DNA from: Aquipuribacter sp. SD81
GTDB lineage: Bacteria > Actinomycetota > Actinomycetes > Actinomycetales > JBBAYJ01
Assembly: GCF_037153975.1 (NCBI RefSeq)
Contig: NZ_JBBAYJ010000005.1
Coordinates: 1-64,000 of the forward strand
Length of the DNA stretch: 64,000 bases
Reading direction: 5' to 3'
The translations under genes and the position numbers were made by a program. Position 1 is the stretch's first letter. Each line of letters starts with the position of its first letter. Below the pieces are notes generated by a model, which was not told the DNA's origin, did not search any database, and worked only from the letters and a program-made list of their open reading frames with translations. Shown here one piece after another: positions 57,469-64,000 of this stretch.

Positions 57469-58254
57469 ATGGCGAGGGAGTACGGCGTCGAGTATCCCGA
57501 GCGGCCGCTGATGGCCGTCCTGTCCGACCTTCTCGGAATACGGCACTTCAGCACCAGCAACGGCGGCACCGTCCGCAGCGACTTCCTGGGCGCGGTGCTG
57601 GAGGCGCTCGCGGGGGACGCGCGGACCGTCGTCGGGAAGGACGCACTGCTGGTCGCATGCATCGAGGCGGCGACGAGGCAAGACTTCGACCCACGTCTGC
57701 GCAGCCCAGGTGACACCGTCACCAACGCGGCACTCCAGGCGATGGTCGACGGCATTCTCGAGCACGGCGTCCCGGGGCGGCTCGACGCGCGCGGACCTGT
57801 GGACAACCCGACGGAGGGGTCTGATGTCGAGGCGGGCGTCACCTTCGACCCGGGCCTCGTCGGTGACCAGCGCGACCGACGCCTCGCGGAGCAGGCCGCA
57901 CGCGAGGGCCAGGACCGTTTCCGGACGGCAGTCCTGGACGCGTACGGGCAGGTCTGCGCCATCACGGGGACGGACGCGGTGCGTGCGCTCGAGGCAGCCC
58001 ACATAACGCCGTACCGAGGTCCCGCGACGAGCGTCGTACCGAACGGGATATGCCTGCGTGCAGACGTCCACAGGCTCTGGGACGGCGCGCAGCTCGCGGT
58101 GGACGAGAACACGTTCACGGTCCTGCTGGGGTCTGCGGCTCGTGCATCGACGTACGGGGAGCTGCACGGGGCGCGGGTCCGGACTCCCCGCCTGCGCCGC
58201 GACCGCCCTTCACCGCTCGCCCTCAGGAGCCACCGCGAGTGGTGCGGCCTCTAG
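57469..58254 (+). CDS. HNH endonuclease, probable restriction enzyme
   Basis: 261 residues, ATG 57469. An N-terminal ~150-residue part of unknown fold (GIRHFSTSNGGTVRSDFL) precedes an HNH_2-type domain: FRTAVLDAYGQVCAITG, ALEAAHITPYRGPATSV, PNGICLRADVHRLWDGAQLA, with the His/Asn/His set. It most likely cuts the unmethylated site protected by methyltransferase 2. TAGCGT lies six bases before the start and there is no Shine-Dalgarno, so it may have its own leaderless promoter, which would allow delayed expression relative to the methyltransferase. Confidence 0.88.
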   Translation: MAREYGVEYPERPLMAVLSDLLGIRHFSTSNGGTVRSDFLGAVLEALAGDARTVVGKDALLVACIEAATRQDFDPRLRSPGDTVTNAALQAMVDGILEHGVPGRLDARGPVDNPTEGSDVEAGVTFDPGLVGDQRDRRLAEQAAREGQDRFRTAVLDAYGQVCAITGTDAVRALEAAHITPYRGPATSVVPNGICLRADVHRLWDGAQLAVDENTFTVLLGSAARASTYGELHGARVRTPRLRRDRPSPLALRSHREWCGL

Positions 58255-58311
58255 GCCTGCCACGTCCCGTCGCTCCGGTCGGGTGAGTCCGGTCGGTGTG
58301 CCGTCACCCGC

Positions 58312-59361
58312 TCACGGGGTGGCCGCAACTCCCAGCGGTACCGTCCCCGCCTCCAGCCGCCTGCCCTGCGTCGTCTCCACGACGACGTCGAGCGCCGGCA
58401 GCCACCCGACCTCGCCGAGCCGGGCCACGAGGTCCCCGAGGTCCGGCGGGTCGGCGGGGGTGCGCACGCTCACGACCAGGTCCGTGCCGACGACCTGCAC
58501 GTCCGTGACCTCGGTCTGCGCGGCCGGGGCCGCCCACTCCTCGGCGACCGTCCGGGCTCGTGCCGTCGCGACCTCGAGGTAGACCGCCAGCCCCGTGTTG
58601 GCCGCGAGCACCGTCGTGACCACGACGAGCAGGCCGCCGATGGTCGCCCACGCCCGGCGCCGGCCGCGTCGCTCGGCGCGGCGGCGGACCTCCAGCGCCG
58701 CGAAGACGAGCGTGCCCGCGAGCACGAGCGCGAGCAGGTTCGACACGAACAGCAGCCCGGCGCCGAGGGCCAGGTCGGTACGGCCCTGGCCGAGGCACAC
58801 CCCGACGACCGCGAGCGGCGGCACGAGCGAGATCGCGATGGCGACGCCCGGCAGCACGGCGGCCACGTCGCGCCGGGCCAGGCCCACCGCGCCGGCGAGC
58901 CCGGTCGCGAGTGCGGCGACGAGGTCGAGCAGGCCGGGTGAGGTGCGCCCGGCCACCTGGCTGTTGCCGACGAGGTCGTAGACGTCGGGCAGGGTGAGGG
59001 TCGAGGAGGCCCCGACCCCGACCACGAGTGCGACGCCGAGAGCGACGGTGAGCAGCGACCGCAGCATGACGCGGCGCTCGATCCGGGCGATGCCGAGGGC
59101 CGTGCCCATGATCGGCGTCGACAGAGGAGCGATGATCATGGCGCCGATGACGGTCGCCGTGGAGTCCGAGAGCACGCCCGCCGTCGCGATGACGGCCGAC
59201 AGCAGGAGCATCGTCCAGAAGGCCGAGCGCTTGCTGCTCGCGTCGCCGTGGGACAGGTCGAGGTCGCCGGACAGCTCGTCGAGGCTGCGCCGCTGCTGCG
59301 GGGGCAGCACGAGGTCCGTCGCCGTGGTCCGCCACGTGCGTCGCGGTCCCGCCGCGCTCAT
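58312..59361 (-). CDS. DUF389 integral membrane protein
   Basis: 349 residues from ATG 59361 (a GTG at 59412 would add 17). DUF389 core: SSKRSAFWTMLLLSAVIATAGVLSDS, GAMIIAPLSTPIMGTALGI, RRDVAAVLPGVAIAISLVPPLAVVG, ALGAGLLFVSNLLALVLAG (in parts). About eight membrane helices, then a C-terminal soluble part of ~90 residues. Related to the TIGR00341/TIGR00271 families; function unknown. No operon partner; a terminator lies upstream on the other side of the lipoprotein gene. Confidence 0.88.
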   Translation of the reverse strand: MSAAGPRRTWRTTATDLVLPPQQRRSLDELSGDLDLSHGDASSKRSAFWTMLLLSAVIATAGVLSDSTATVIGAMIIAPLSTPIMGTALGIARIERRVMLRSLLTVALGVALVVGVGASSTLTLPDVYDLVGNSQVAGRTSPGLLDLVAALATGLAGAVGLARRDVAAVLPGVAIAISLVPPLAVVGVCLGQGRTDLALGAGLLFVSNLLALVLAGTLVFAALEVRRRAERRGRRRAWATIGGLLVVVTTVLAANTGLAVYLEVATARARTVAEEWAAPAAQTEVTDVQVVGTDLVVSVRTPADPPDLGDLVARLGEVGWLPALDVVVETTQGRRLEAGTVPLGVAATP

Positions 59362-59464
59362 GCGGGGCAGCGTGCCACCGAGTCGGACGTGGCGGAACAG
59401 GCGACCCGTCACGGTCGCGGTCCCGGGACCGGAGGTGAGGGGCGACAGCCGAGTGCGGGACGCA

Positions 59465-59498
59465 GCGGAGCCCCCGACGGGTGCGTCGGGGGCTCTGC
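59465..59498. terminator. Hairpin terminator
   Basis: GGAGCCCCCGACG and CGTCGGGGGCTCT pair around a short loop (GGTG), in the gap between the acidic lipoprotein gene end and the DUF389 gene. It ends the lipoprotein transcript. Confidence 0.85.
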
Positions 59499-59526
59499 TG
59501 TCGGGGGCGGGCTCAGCCCGCGGTGC

Positions 59527-59826
59527 TCACGGCTCGAGGGTGGCCTCGATGTCGGAGAGCTCCTGCGTGGCCTCCGGGTCGAACTCGATCTCGGTCTCGG
59601 TCTCGGTCACCTCGACCTCGACCTCCTCCTCGTCGGTCTCCGTGACGGTCGCGGTCGGCTCGACGGTCACCACGTCCTCGACCACCTCGGTCTCCGTCTC
59701 GGTCGAGACGTCGGTGACCTCCTCGACGACGGTGCCGTCGTCGACCTCGTCACCGCAGGCGGCGAGGCCGAGGCCGAGGAGGAGCGCGGTTCCGAGGGCG
59801 GCGGGTGCGGTGCTCGTGCGTGTCAT
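59527..59826 (-). CDS. Small highly acidic lipoprotein
   Basis: 99 residues from ATG 59826, GGAG eight bases upstream. Signal peptide with lipobox Leu-Ala-Ala-Cys; Cys24 should be lipidated. The mature ~75 residues are almost entirely Glu, Thr, Val and Asp (EEVTDVSTETETEVVED and similar), with no Cys, Trp or Lys. No family recognised. It could be a cation-binding spacer or a disordered wall tether. It is monocistronic between two terminator-like spacers. Confidence 0.75.
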   Translation of the reverse strand: MTRTSTAPAALGTALLLGLGLAACGDEVDDGTVVEEVTDVSTETETEVVEDVVTVEPTATVTETDEEEVEVEVTETETEIEFDPEATQELSDIEATLEP

Positions 59827-59986
59827 GGTGGCAGCTCCGATCTGTCGGGTGCGGGCTTCCACCTAGAGGGCTACCCGCCCGAAAAAGCCCATTCGTCCCA
59901 GACGATCACGAGGGTGTAACGGTCGGGTCGAGGTGCCCCGGGCTCCGGCGGTCACCGGTCTGACGCGCCTCGTCCCGGGCCGGGTC

Positions 59987-61456
59987 TCAGGCCGGGTCGG
60001 CGCCCGACGGGGCCGGCAGGGGCGGCGCCACCGGGTGCGGGCCCGGCACCTCGACGACGGCGCCGTCCGACGGTCCACGGCGCTCGGCCGGACCCGTGCC
60101 GGCGGCTCCGGCGGCGTAGGCGGCGCTGAGCCGACGGTAGGGCCGGCTGAGCAGGGCGGCCGTCGTGAGCAGGAGCCCGAGCAGGCCGGACACGACGAAG
60201 ACGAGGGCGATGCCACGGTCGGCGCCGGTGCCGAACCAGCCGCCGACGAGGTCGGCCGCCGCGCCGTCCGTCATGGACGGGATGACGACGAGCTCGGTGA
60301 AGGGCGCGACGAGGAAGGCGGTCAGCGGGGACGCGGCCAGCTCGACGCTCTGGGCGAAGCCGAACACCCGGCCCTGCCGCTCGTACGGCACGACGCGCTG
60401 CAGGACCGTCTGCTCCGCGGCCTCGGCGAACGGCATGAGCAGCATGAACACGAGCATCCCGGCCGTCAGCAGCACGATGGACGAGCGCATCGGGAAGACG
60501 ATCGTCACCGTCCACAGCACGACGTTGACGAGCAGCAGCGTCCGCACGGGGTTGCTGCCGAGGCCGACCTTCGCCGCAACGAGCCCGCCGACGATGACGC
60601 CGGTGCTGAGCGCACCCCACAGCAGCCCCCACACCTGCACCGAGACCAGCGACAGCCCGTATGCGTCCATCAGCGCCATGAACGCGCCGCCGAGCACGTT
60701 GTTGACGCACGAGAAGACGATGAGCGCGGGCAGCCCCGGCACGCCCCGGACGATTCGCAGCGTGCCGCGCAGGTCGACGCCGTGACCGGCGTCGCCGGCC
60801 CGCGTCCGCACGAGGGCGGGTTCGGGGACGTCGACCCGGGCGAGGTGGACGATCGACGCCCCGAGCACGACGACGCCGAGCAGCAGGACCGATCGCATGC
60901 CGTCGAGGCCGACGAGCAGCCCGCTGATGACGGAGGTGACGAGGAAGCTGACGCCCGTCGCCGTGCCGACGAGGCCGTTCGCCCGGTCGCGGACCGGTTC
61001 CGGCACGAGCAGCGTGACGAGCGTCGGCATGGTGATGGTGCGGAGGTTGCCGGTGATGACGCCGAGCATGAGGAGCACGACGAACCCCCACAGCACGGGG
61101 CTCGCCGGGTCACGGAACAGCTCCGGCGGCGTCAGCAGGTACACGGCGAGGCAGACCGCGTACACGGAGAGCGAGGCCGCGGCCGAGGCCTGCATGACGA
61201 CCTTCTTGCGGTGGTGGTCGACGAGGCTGCCGAACCACACACCGGTCAGCGACGTCGCGGCGAGGAAGATGCCGGCGATGAGGCCGGTGGCGAGCACGGA
61301 GCGCGTCTCCAGGTAGACCCAGAACGTCACCGCGAACCACATGGTCGCGTTGACCACCGCCACGACGGTCGTGCTCGCGAGCGCGTGGGCGAACACCCGC
61401 TGGCCGCCCTCGCGCAGGTCGAGCCGCGGTGCGGCCGCCCCGGTCTCCTCGCTCAC
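59987..61456 (-). CDS. MFS transporter
   Basis: 489 residues from GTG 61456, with GAGGAGG about six bases upstream. Twelve hydrophobic segments. The loop between helices 2 and 3 has the MFS motif GSLVDHHRKKVVMQ, and PYERQGRVFGFAQSVELAASPL is typical of the DHA3 drug-efflux subgroup (MFS_3). A Pro/Gly-rich cytosolic tail of ~45 residues ends it. Exports a small molecule, unidentified; no regulator is adjacent. A 124-nt gap (59863-59986) after it holds nothing recognisable. Confidence 0.88.
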   Translation of the reverse strand: MSEETGAAAPRLDLREGGQRVFAHALASTTVVAVVNATMWFAVTFWVYLETRSVLATGLIAGIFLAATSLTGVWFGSLVDHHRKKVVMQASAAASLSVYAVCLAVYLLTPPELFRDPASPVLWGFVVLLMLGVITGNLRTITMPTLVTLLVPEPVRDRANGLVGTATGVSFLVTSVISGLLVGLDGMRSVLLLGVVVLGASIVHLARVDVPEPALVRTRAGDAGHGVDLRGTLRIVRGVPGLPALIVFSCVNNVLGGAFMALMDAYGLSLVSVQVWGLLWGALSTGVIVGGLVAAKVGLGSNPVRTLLLVNVVLWTVTIVFPMRSSIVLLTAGMLVFMLLMPFAEAAEQTVLQRVVPYERQGRVFGFAQSVELAASPLTAFLVAPFTELVVIPSMTDGAAADLVGGWFGTGADRGIALVFVVSGLLGLLLTTAALLSRPYRRLSAAYAAGAAGTGPAERRGPSDGAVVEVPGPHPVAPPLPAPSGADPA

Positions 61457-61637
61457 GGGCCCTCCTCGTGCGTCGGCGTCAGGTCGGCGTCCGTGGGGTG
61501 GACCGCCGGGCGGGCGCGGACTCATCGCGGCGCGTCCGACGGCCACCCTCGACCTTCTCGACGGTCCCTGCCGTCGCCGTCGTGCCAGACTCCGCGCGGG
61601 GGACGGCGAGGGGCGCCGGTTCCCGGAGGGGGAGCCC

Positions 61638-62300
61638 GTGACCAGCACCGTCCTGCCCGTCGTGCGCGCCGGGGCGCTGGCGGCCACCGTCGTCCTGCTC
61701 GCCTCGTGCACGCTCTCGTCGGGCGAGGAGGGGCCGACCTCCGACGAGGCCGCACCGGCCACCGCCGAGCAGGGCGCCGCCGACGCGCGGGCGGGCGGGG
61801 TGGCGGACACCGTGGACGTCGTCCTCGCCGCGGCCGGGACCGACGAGGTGGCCGTGACCGACGACCTGCCGGTGGTCGCGACGCGCGCGGCCGAGGACGC
61901 GGACGGCGCGTACGAGGTGGACCTCAACGGCGTGGCGGTGCGCGGCGAGCTCATGACGGTCGTCTTCACGCTGCGCGTCCAGACCGTCGCCGGTGGCTCC
62001 TTCACCGTCAACAACCTGTTCGACGACGGCCGGTCGGTGGACGGCCCGGGCGGCCCGTCCTACTTCAGCACGGACGGCGTCTACGTCCTCGACGGAGCGG
62101 AGGGCACCCGCCACCTCGCCGCCTACGACTCCGGGGGACGGTGCGTCTGCTCCGACGCCCTCAACTCGGTCGCGGGGCTGCAGGAGGGGTCCAGCGTCGT
62201 GCTGACCACGACGATGGCCGCCCCGCCGGAGTCGACGAGCACCGTCGACGTCGTCATCCCCGGCGTCGGCGCCTTCGCCGACGTCGCGCTCGAGCGGTGA
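61638..62300 (+). CDS. Lipoprotein of the OmpA-domain pair, function unknown
   Basis: 220 residues from GTG 61638 after GGAGGGGGAG. Lipobox Leu-Ala-Ser-Cys with Cys24. A Glu/Ala/Thr linker precedes a beta-rich domain of ~150 residues (EVDLNGVAVRGELMTVVFTL, FSTDGVYVLDGAEGTRHLAAY, GGRCVCSDALNSV), with one likely disulfide (Cys-Val-Cys). The stop overlaps the OmpA-domain gene (GTGA), so the two are made together. Not recognised beyond that. Confidence 0.8.
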   Translation: MTSTVLPVVRAGALAATVVLLASCTLSSGEEGPTSDEAAPATAEQGAADARAGGVADTVDVVLAAAGTDEVAVTDDLPVVATRAAEDADGAYEVDLNGVAVRGELMTVVFTLRVQTVAGGSFTVNNLFDDGRSVDGPGGPSYFSTDGVYVLDGAEGTRHLAAYDSGGRCVCSDALNSVAGLQEGSSVVLTTTMAAPPESTSTVDVVIPGVGAFADVALER

Positions 62301-62923
62301 GCCGGCCCGCTCGGCGCCACCGCTCCGGTCCGGTCGGCGCCGCCGCCGGAGCGACCGGCCTCCTCGGTGTCCTCCTGCTCGGTCAGGGTGCGGTCGCCGC
62401 CACCTCGCCCGAGGTGGCGCCCCTGGTGGCCCGACCACCCGCCGTCGCCTCCGGCGACGGGGTGATCGCCTCGGTCGACGCGGCCGCCGTCACGGTGGAC
62501 GGCGTCATCGCCGAGGTCGTGCCGCGCACCTCTTCGGAGGACGGCGCCCTCGAGCAGGAGGGCACGAGCGACTTCACGCTCGCGGGCGACGTCTACTTCG
62601 CCTTCGACTCCGCCGACCTCGCCCCGCGGGCCGCGGGCGACCTCGCGGCCGTCGCGGCGCAGCTGAGCGAGGCGGGGGTCGAGGACGTCCTCGTCGTCGG
62701 GCACACCGACTCCATGGGCTCCGACTCCTACAACCAGGAGCTGAGCGAGGCGCGGGCCGCCGCCGTGGTCACGGCGCTCGAGCCTCGGCTGCCGGGCGTC
62801 ACGCTCACCGCCGAGGGACGCGGGGAGTCCGAGCCCGTCGCGGAGGAGCGGACGGAGACCGGTGCGGACGACCCGGAGGGGCGCGCGCTCAACCGTCGCG
62901 TCACCATCAGCCCGGCGGGGTAG
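62297..62923 (+). CDS. OmpA-family peptidoglycan-binding protein
   Basis: 208 residues from the GTG overlapping the lipoprotein stop. N-terminal signal/anchor (~12-34), a short linker, and an OmpA C-terminal domain (~95-205): VYFAFDSADLAPRAAGDLAAV, VVGHTDSMGSDSYNQELSEARA in parts with the diaminopimelate-binding Asp and Arg, and GRALNRRVTI. It should anchor to the cell wall. Pairing with an upstream lipoprotein suggests a lipoprotein-wall tether complex. Overlapping frames continue upstream on this strand but are shadows of the MFS gene. Confidence 0.88.
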   Translation: MSRPARRHRSGPVGAAAGATGLLGVLLLGQGAVAATSPEVAPLVARPPAVASGDGVIASVDAAAVTVDGVIAEVVPRTSSEDGALEQEGTSDFTLAGDVYFAFDSADLAPRAAGDLAAVAAQLSEAGVEDVLVVGHTDSMGSDSYNQELSEARAAAVVTALEPRLPGVTLTAEGRGESEPVAEERTETGADDPEGRALNRRVTISPAG

Positions 62924-62936
62924 CGCGACCCGGTCG

Positions 62937-63839
62937 TCACCGTCCGTCGAGCGCGGAGGCGAACGGCGAGGCGTAGCCGGCGGCACCCGACAGCACCCGG
63001 TCGACGTCGTCGGCGTCGAGCGCGGCCGGGGTCCCGGCCCGCTCGACCGCCCGGACCGTCGCGCCGAGCAGACGCACGTCGCCGGGGGAGGCGATGGCGG
63101 CGACCCCCGGCTCGGCGAGCGCGAAGGCGACCGCCGCGTCGACGTGCTCGGGGTCGTCCCACGGCTCGTACCAGGTGGTGTACGTGTGCTCTGCGCCGTC
63201 CGGCCACAGCCGGCGCGAGACGGTCTTGATCGTGCGCAGCCCCACGTCGCGGGCCTCGCAGTCGGCGACCAGGCCGTGGAACTCGGCGGCGTAGTCCGGG
63301 CGTCGGGCCAGCAGGTGGTTCCACGGCGACAGGACCGTGTCGAAGTCGTGGCGTCGCAGCGCCTCACGGTGCACGGCGGGCGCGGCGTGTCCGTGGCCCG
63401 TGATGCCGACGAAGCGCGTGAGCCCCTCCGTCTGCGCCCGCAGCACCGCCCCGAGCGCGCCCGAGGTCGCCGACCGCGGACCCGTCACCTGGTCGAGCAC
63501 CTCGGTCTCGCCGACGGCGTGCACCTGGAGCAGGTCGACCCGGTCGACTCCCAGTCGGGCGAGCGAGCGCTCGATCGACGCCCACGCCGCCTCGTAGCCG
63601 CGCTCCTCGACCTTGGTCGCGAGGAAGACGTCCGGCGAGGAGAGCCGGTCCGCCCACGGCCGCAGCCGCTCCTCGGACGCGCCGTAGCTCGCCGCCGTGT
63701 CGAACGACGTGATGCCGGCGTCGAACGCCTCCTGCACGGAGGCGTCGGCGGTGTCCTGGTCGACGTCGGACAGCATCGCCGCGCCGTACACGAGCACGGA
63801 CCCGTCGAACCCGGTGCGACCGAAGCGTCGTCGCTGCAT
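62937..63839 (-). CDS. Aldo/keto reductase
   Basis: 300 residues from ATG 63839. AKR barrel: RRFGRTGFDGSVLVYGAAML, FDTAASYGASEERL with catalytic Asp and Tyr, FLATKVEER with Lys, VDLLQVHAVG with His, and GVAAIASPGDV near the end. NADPH-dependent reduction of an aldehyde, ketone or sugar; substrate not inferable. The promoter region is shared with the divergent regulator and contains a double palindrome, so this gene is probably its target. Confidence 0.9.
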   Translation of the reverse strand: MQRRRFGRTGFDGSVLVYGAAMLSDVDQDTADASVQEAFDAGITSFDTAASYGASEERLRPWADRLSSPDVFLATKVEERGYEAAWASIERSLARLGVDRVDLLQVHAVGETEVLDQVTGPRSATSGALGAVLRAQTEGLTRFVGITGHGHAAPAVHREALRRHDFDTVLSPWNHLLARRPDYAAEFHGLVADCEARDVGLRTIKTVSRRLWPDGAEHTYTTWYEPWDDPEHVDAAVAFALAEPGVAAIASPGDVRLLGATVRAVERAGTPAALDADDVDRVLSGAAGYASPFASALDGR

Positions 63840-63909
63840 GGCAGCCACGGTCCTCCCGACCGCGGAGCCGCGCCACCCATGCGGGCCACTGGTGTTGCGC
63901 CACATCATC

Positions 63910-63935
63910 TGAACGTGTTCAACTGAACGTGTTCA
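63910..63935. promoter_or_regulatory. Double palindromic operator
   Basis: Two identical perfect palindromes TGAACGTGTTCA (63910-63921 and 63924-63935) separated by AC, in the 109-nt gap between divergent genes. This geometry is typical of TetR-type operators; the second copy ends 13 nt before the regulator start and overlaps its likely promoter. Confidence 0.85.
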
Positions 63936-63948
63936 GAAGGAGGTCGCC

Positions 63949-64000
63949 ATGCCCGACACCCGGTCGCCCGTCGCCGACGTGCTCGACCCCGACCTCGAGG
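63949..64000 (+). CDS. Transcriptional regulator start (3'-truncated by window)
   Basis: ATG 63949 with AGAAGGAGG five bases upstream; the visible protein is MPDTRSPVADVLDPDLE. Too short to assign. The palindromic operator directly in front and the divergent reductase suggest an autoregulated repressor, TetR type more likely than MarR. Confidence 0.6.
   Translation, partial: MPDTRSPVADVLDPDLE

Noticed and set aside
57438-58311. A tRNA-Leu-derived direct repeat marking the right end of the second restriction locus
   Set aside because: I looked for CAACTCCCCCCTCGCGCAC-like sequence after the HNH gene and found none, so integration at tRNA-Leu is not demonstrated.
59933-62296. Very long open frame (~790 codons) leading into the OmpA-domain gene on the plus strand
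   Set aside because: It runs antisense to the MFS gene and has the Arg/His/Asp-rich composition typical of a high-GC shadow frame; the real start is the GTG at 62297 overlapping the lipoprotein stop.

Overview
The window is the chromosomal replication-origin region of a high-GC Gram-positive actinobacterium. The evidence is the order sigM-trxB-trxA-...-parB-parA-rsmG-jag-yidC-yidD-rnpA-rpmH | dnaA-dnaN-gnd-recF-dciA-gyrB-gyrA-DUF3566-tRNA-Ile, the many GTG starts, the strong GC bias of third codon positions, and actinobacterial markers (CrgA, DUF881, class E sortase, PASTA kinase, a DLW-39-like peptide, a Ddn-type F420 protein). The gene order resembles Micrococcales or Kineosporiales. I cannot name genus or species from the sequence alone.

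Layout. (1) 1-4.4 kb: the end of a membrane protein, an ECF sigma factor with a probable anti-sigma partner, and thioredoxin reductase/thioredoxin. (2) 4.4-6.7 kb: a PLP aminotransferase and a D-Ala-D-Ala ligase. (3) 6.7-12.6 kb, minus strand: the ParAB partition genes with four parS-like sites inside coding sequence, then the classical rsmG-jag-yidC-yidD-rnpA-rpmH string. (4) 12.6-25.3 kb, plus strand: dnaA, the oriC spacer with DnaA boxes, dnaN, gnd, recF, dciA, gyrB, gyrA, a DUF3566 protein and tRNA-Ile. (5) 25.3-29.6 kb: small metabolic and membrane genes, a secreted amidase, a 38-residue DLW-39-like peptide and tRNA-Ala.

(6) 29.57-36.26 kb: a genomic island bounded by the 3' half of tRNA-Ala and a 48-nt imperfect copy of it. 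It carries a decayed IS3-family element, then a Vsr-type endonuclease divergent from a tightly packed four-gene operon: C5-cytosine methyltransferase, winged-helix protein, 649-residue ParB/Srx-like protein, GIY-YIG nuclease. These genes are visibly AT-richer than the backbone. This is the best candidate for an undescribed restriction or defence system. (7) 36.3-43 kb: mostly lineage-specific membrane and secreted proteins, a decayed alpha/beta hydrolase, two short tandem repeats, then a cyclophilin and a rhomboid protease.

(8) 43-55.1 kb: the conserved cell-envelope/division cluster, with crgA divergent from DUF881-sortase E-small membrane protein-pabA, converging on the minus-strand operon fhaA-fhaB-pstP-rodA/ftsW-pbpA-pknA-pknB, whose last six genes are joined by short start/stop overlaps. 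The 580-nt gap before crgA holds two DnaA-box-bearing inverted repeats. (9) 55.28-58.25 kb: tRNA-Leu followed at once by a second, unrelated Vsr/cytosine-methyltransferase/HNH-nuclease locus. (10) 58.3-64 kb: a DUF389 membrane protein, an acidic lipoprotein, an MFS transporter, a lipoprotein plus OmpA-domain pair, an aldo/keto reductase, and the first codons of a divergent regulator behind a double palindromic operator.

How it works together: the backbone couples replication initiation (DnaA, DnaN, RecF, DciA, gyrase), segregation (ParAB/parS), membrane insertion (YidC/YidD/Jag) and Ser/Thr-kinase control of elongation and division. Two tRNA-linked modification loci, each with its own Vsr, sit on top of it. 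Genes for which no Shine-Dalgarno is visible often carry a TANNNT-like box 6-7 nt before the start codon, which suggests leaderless mRNAs.
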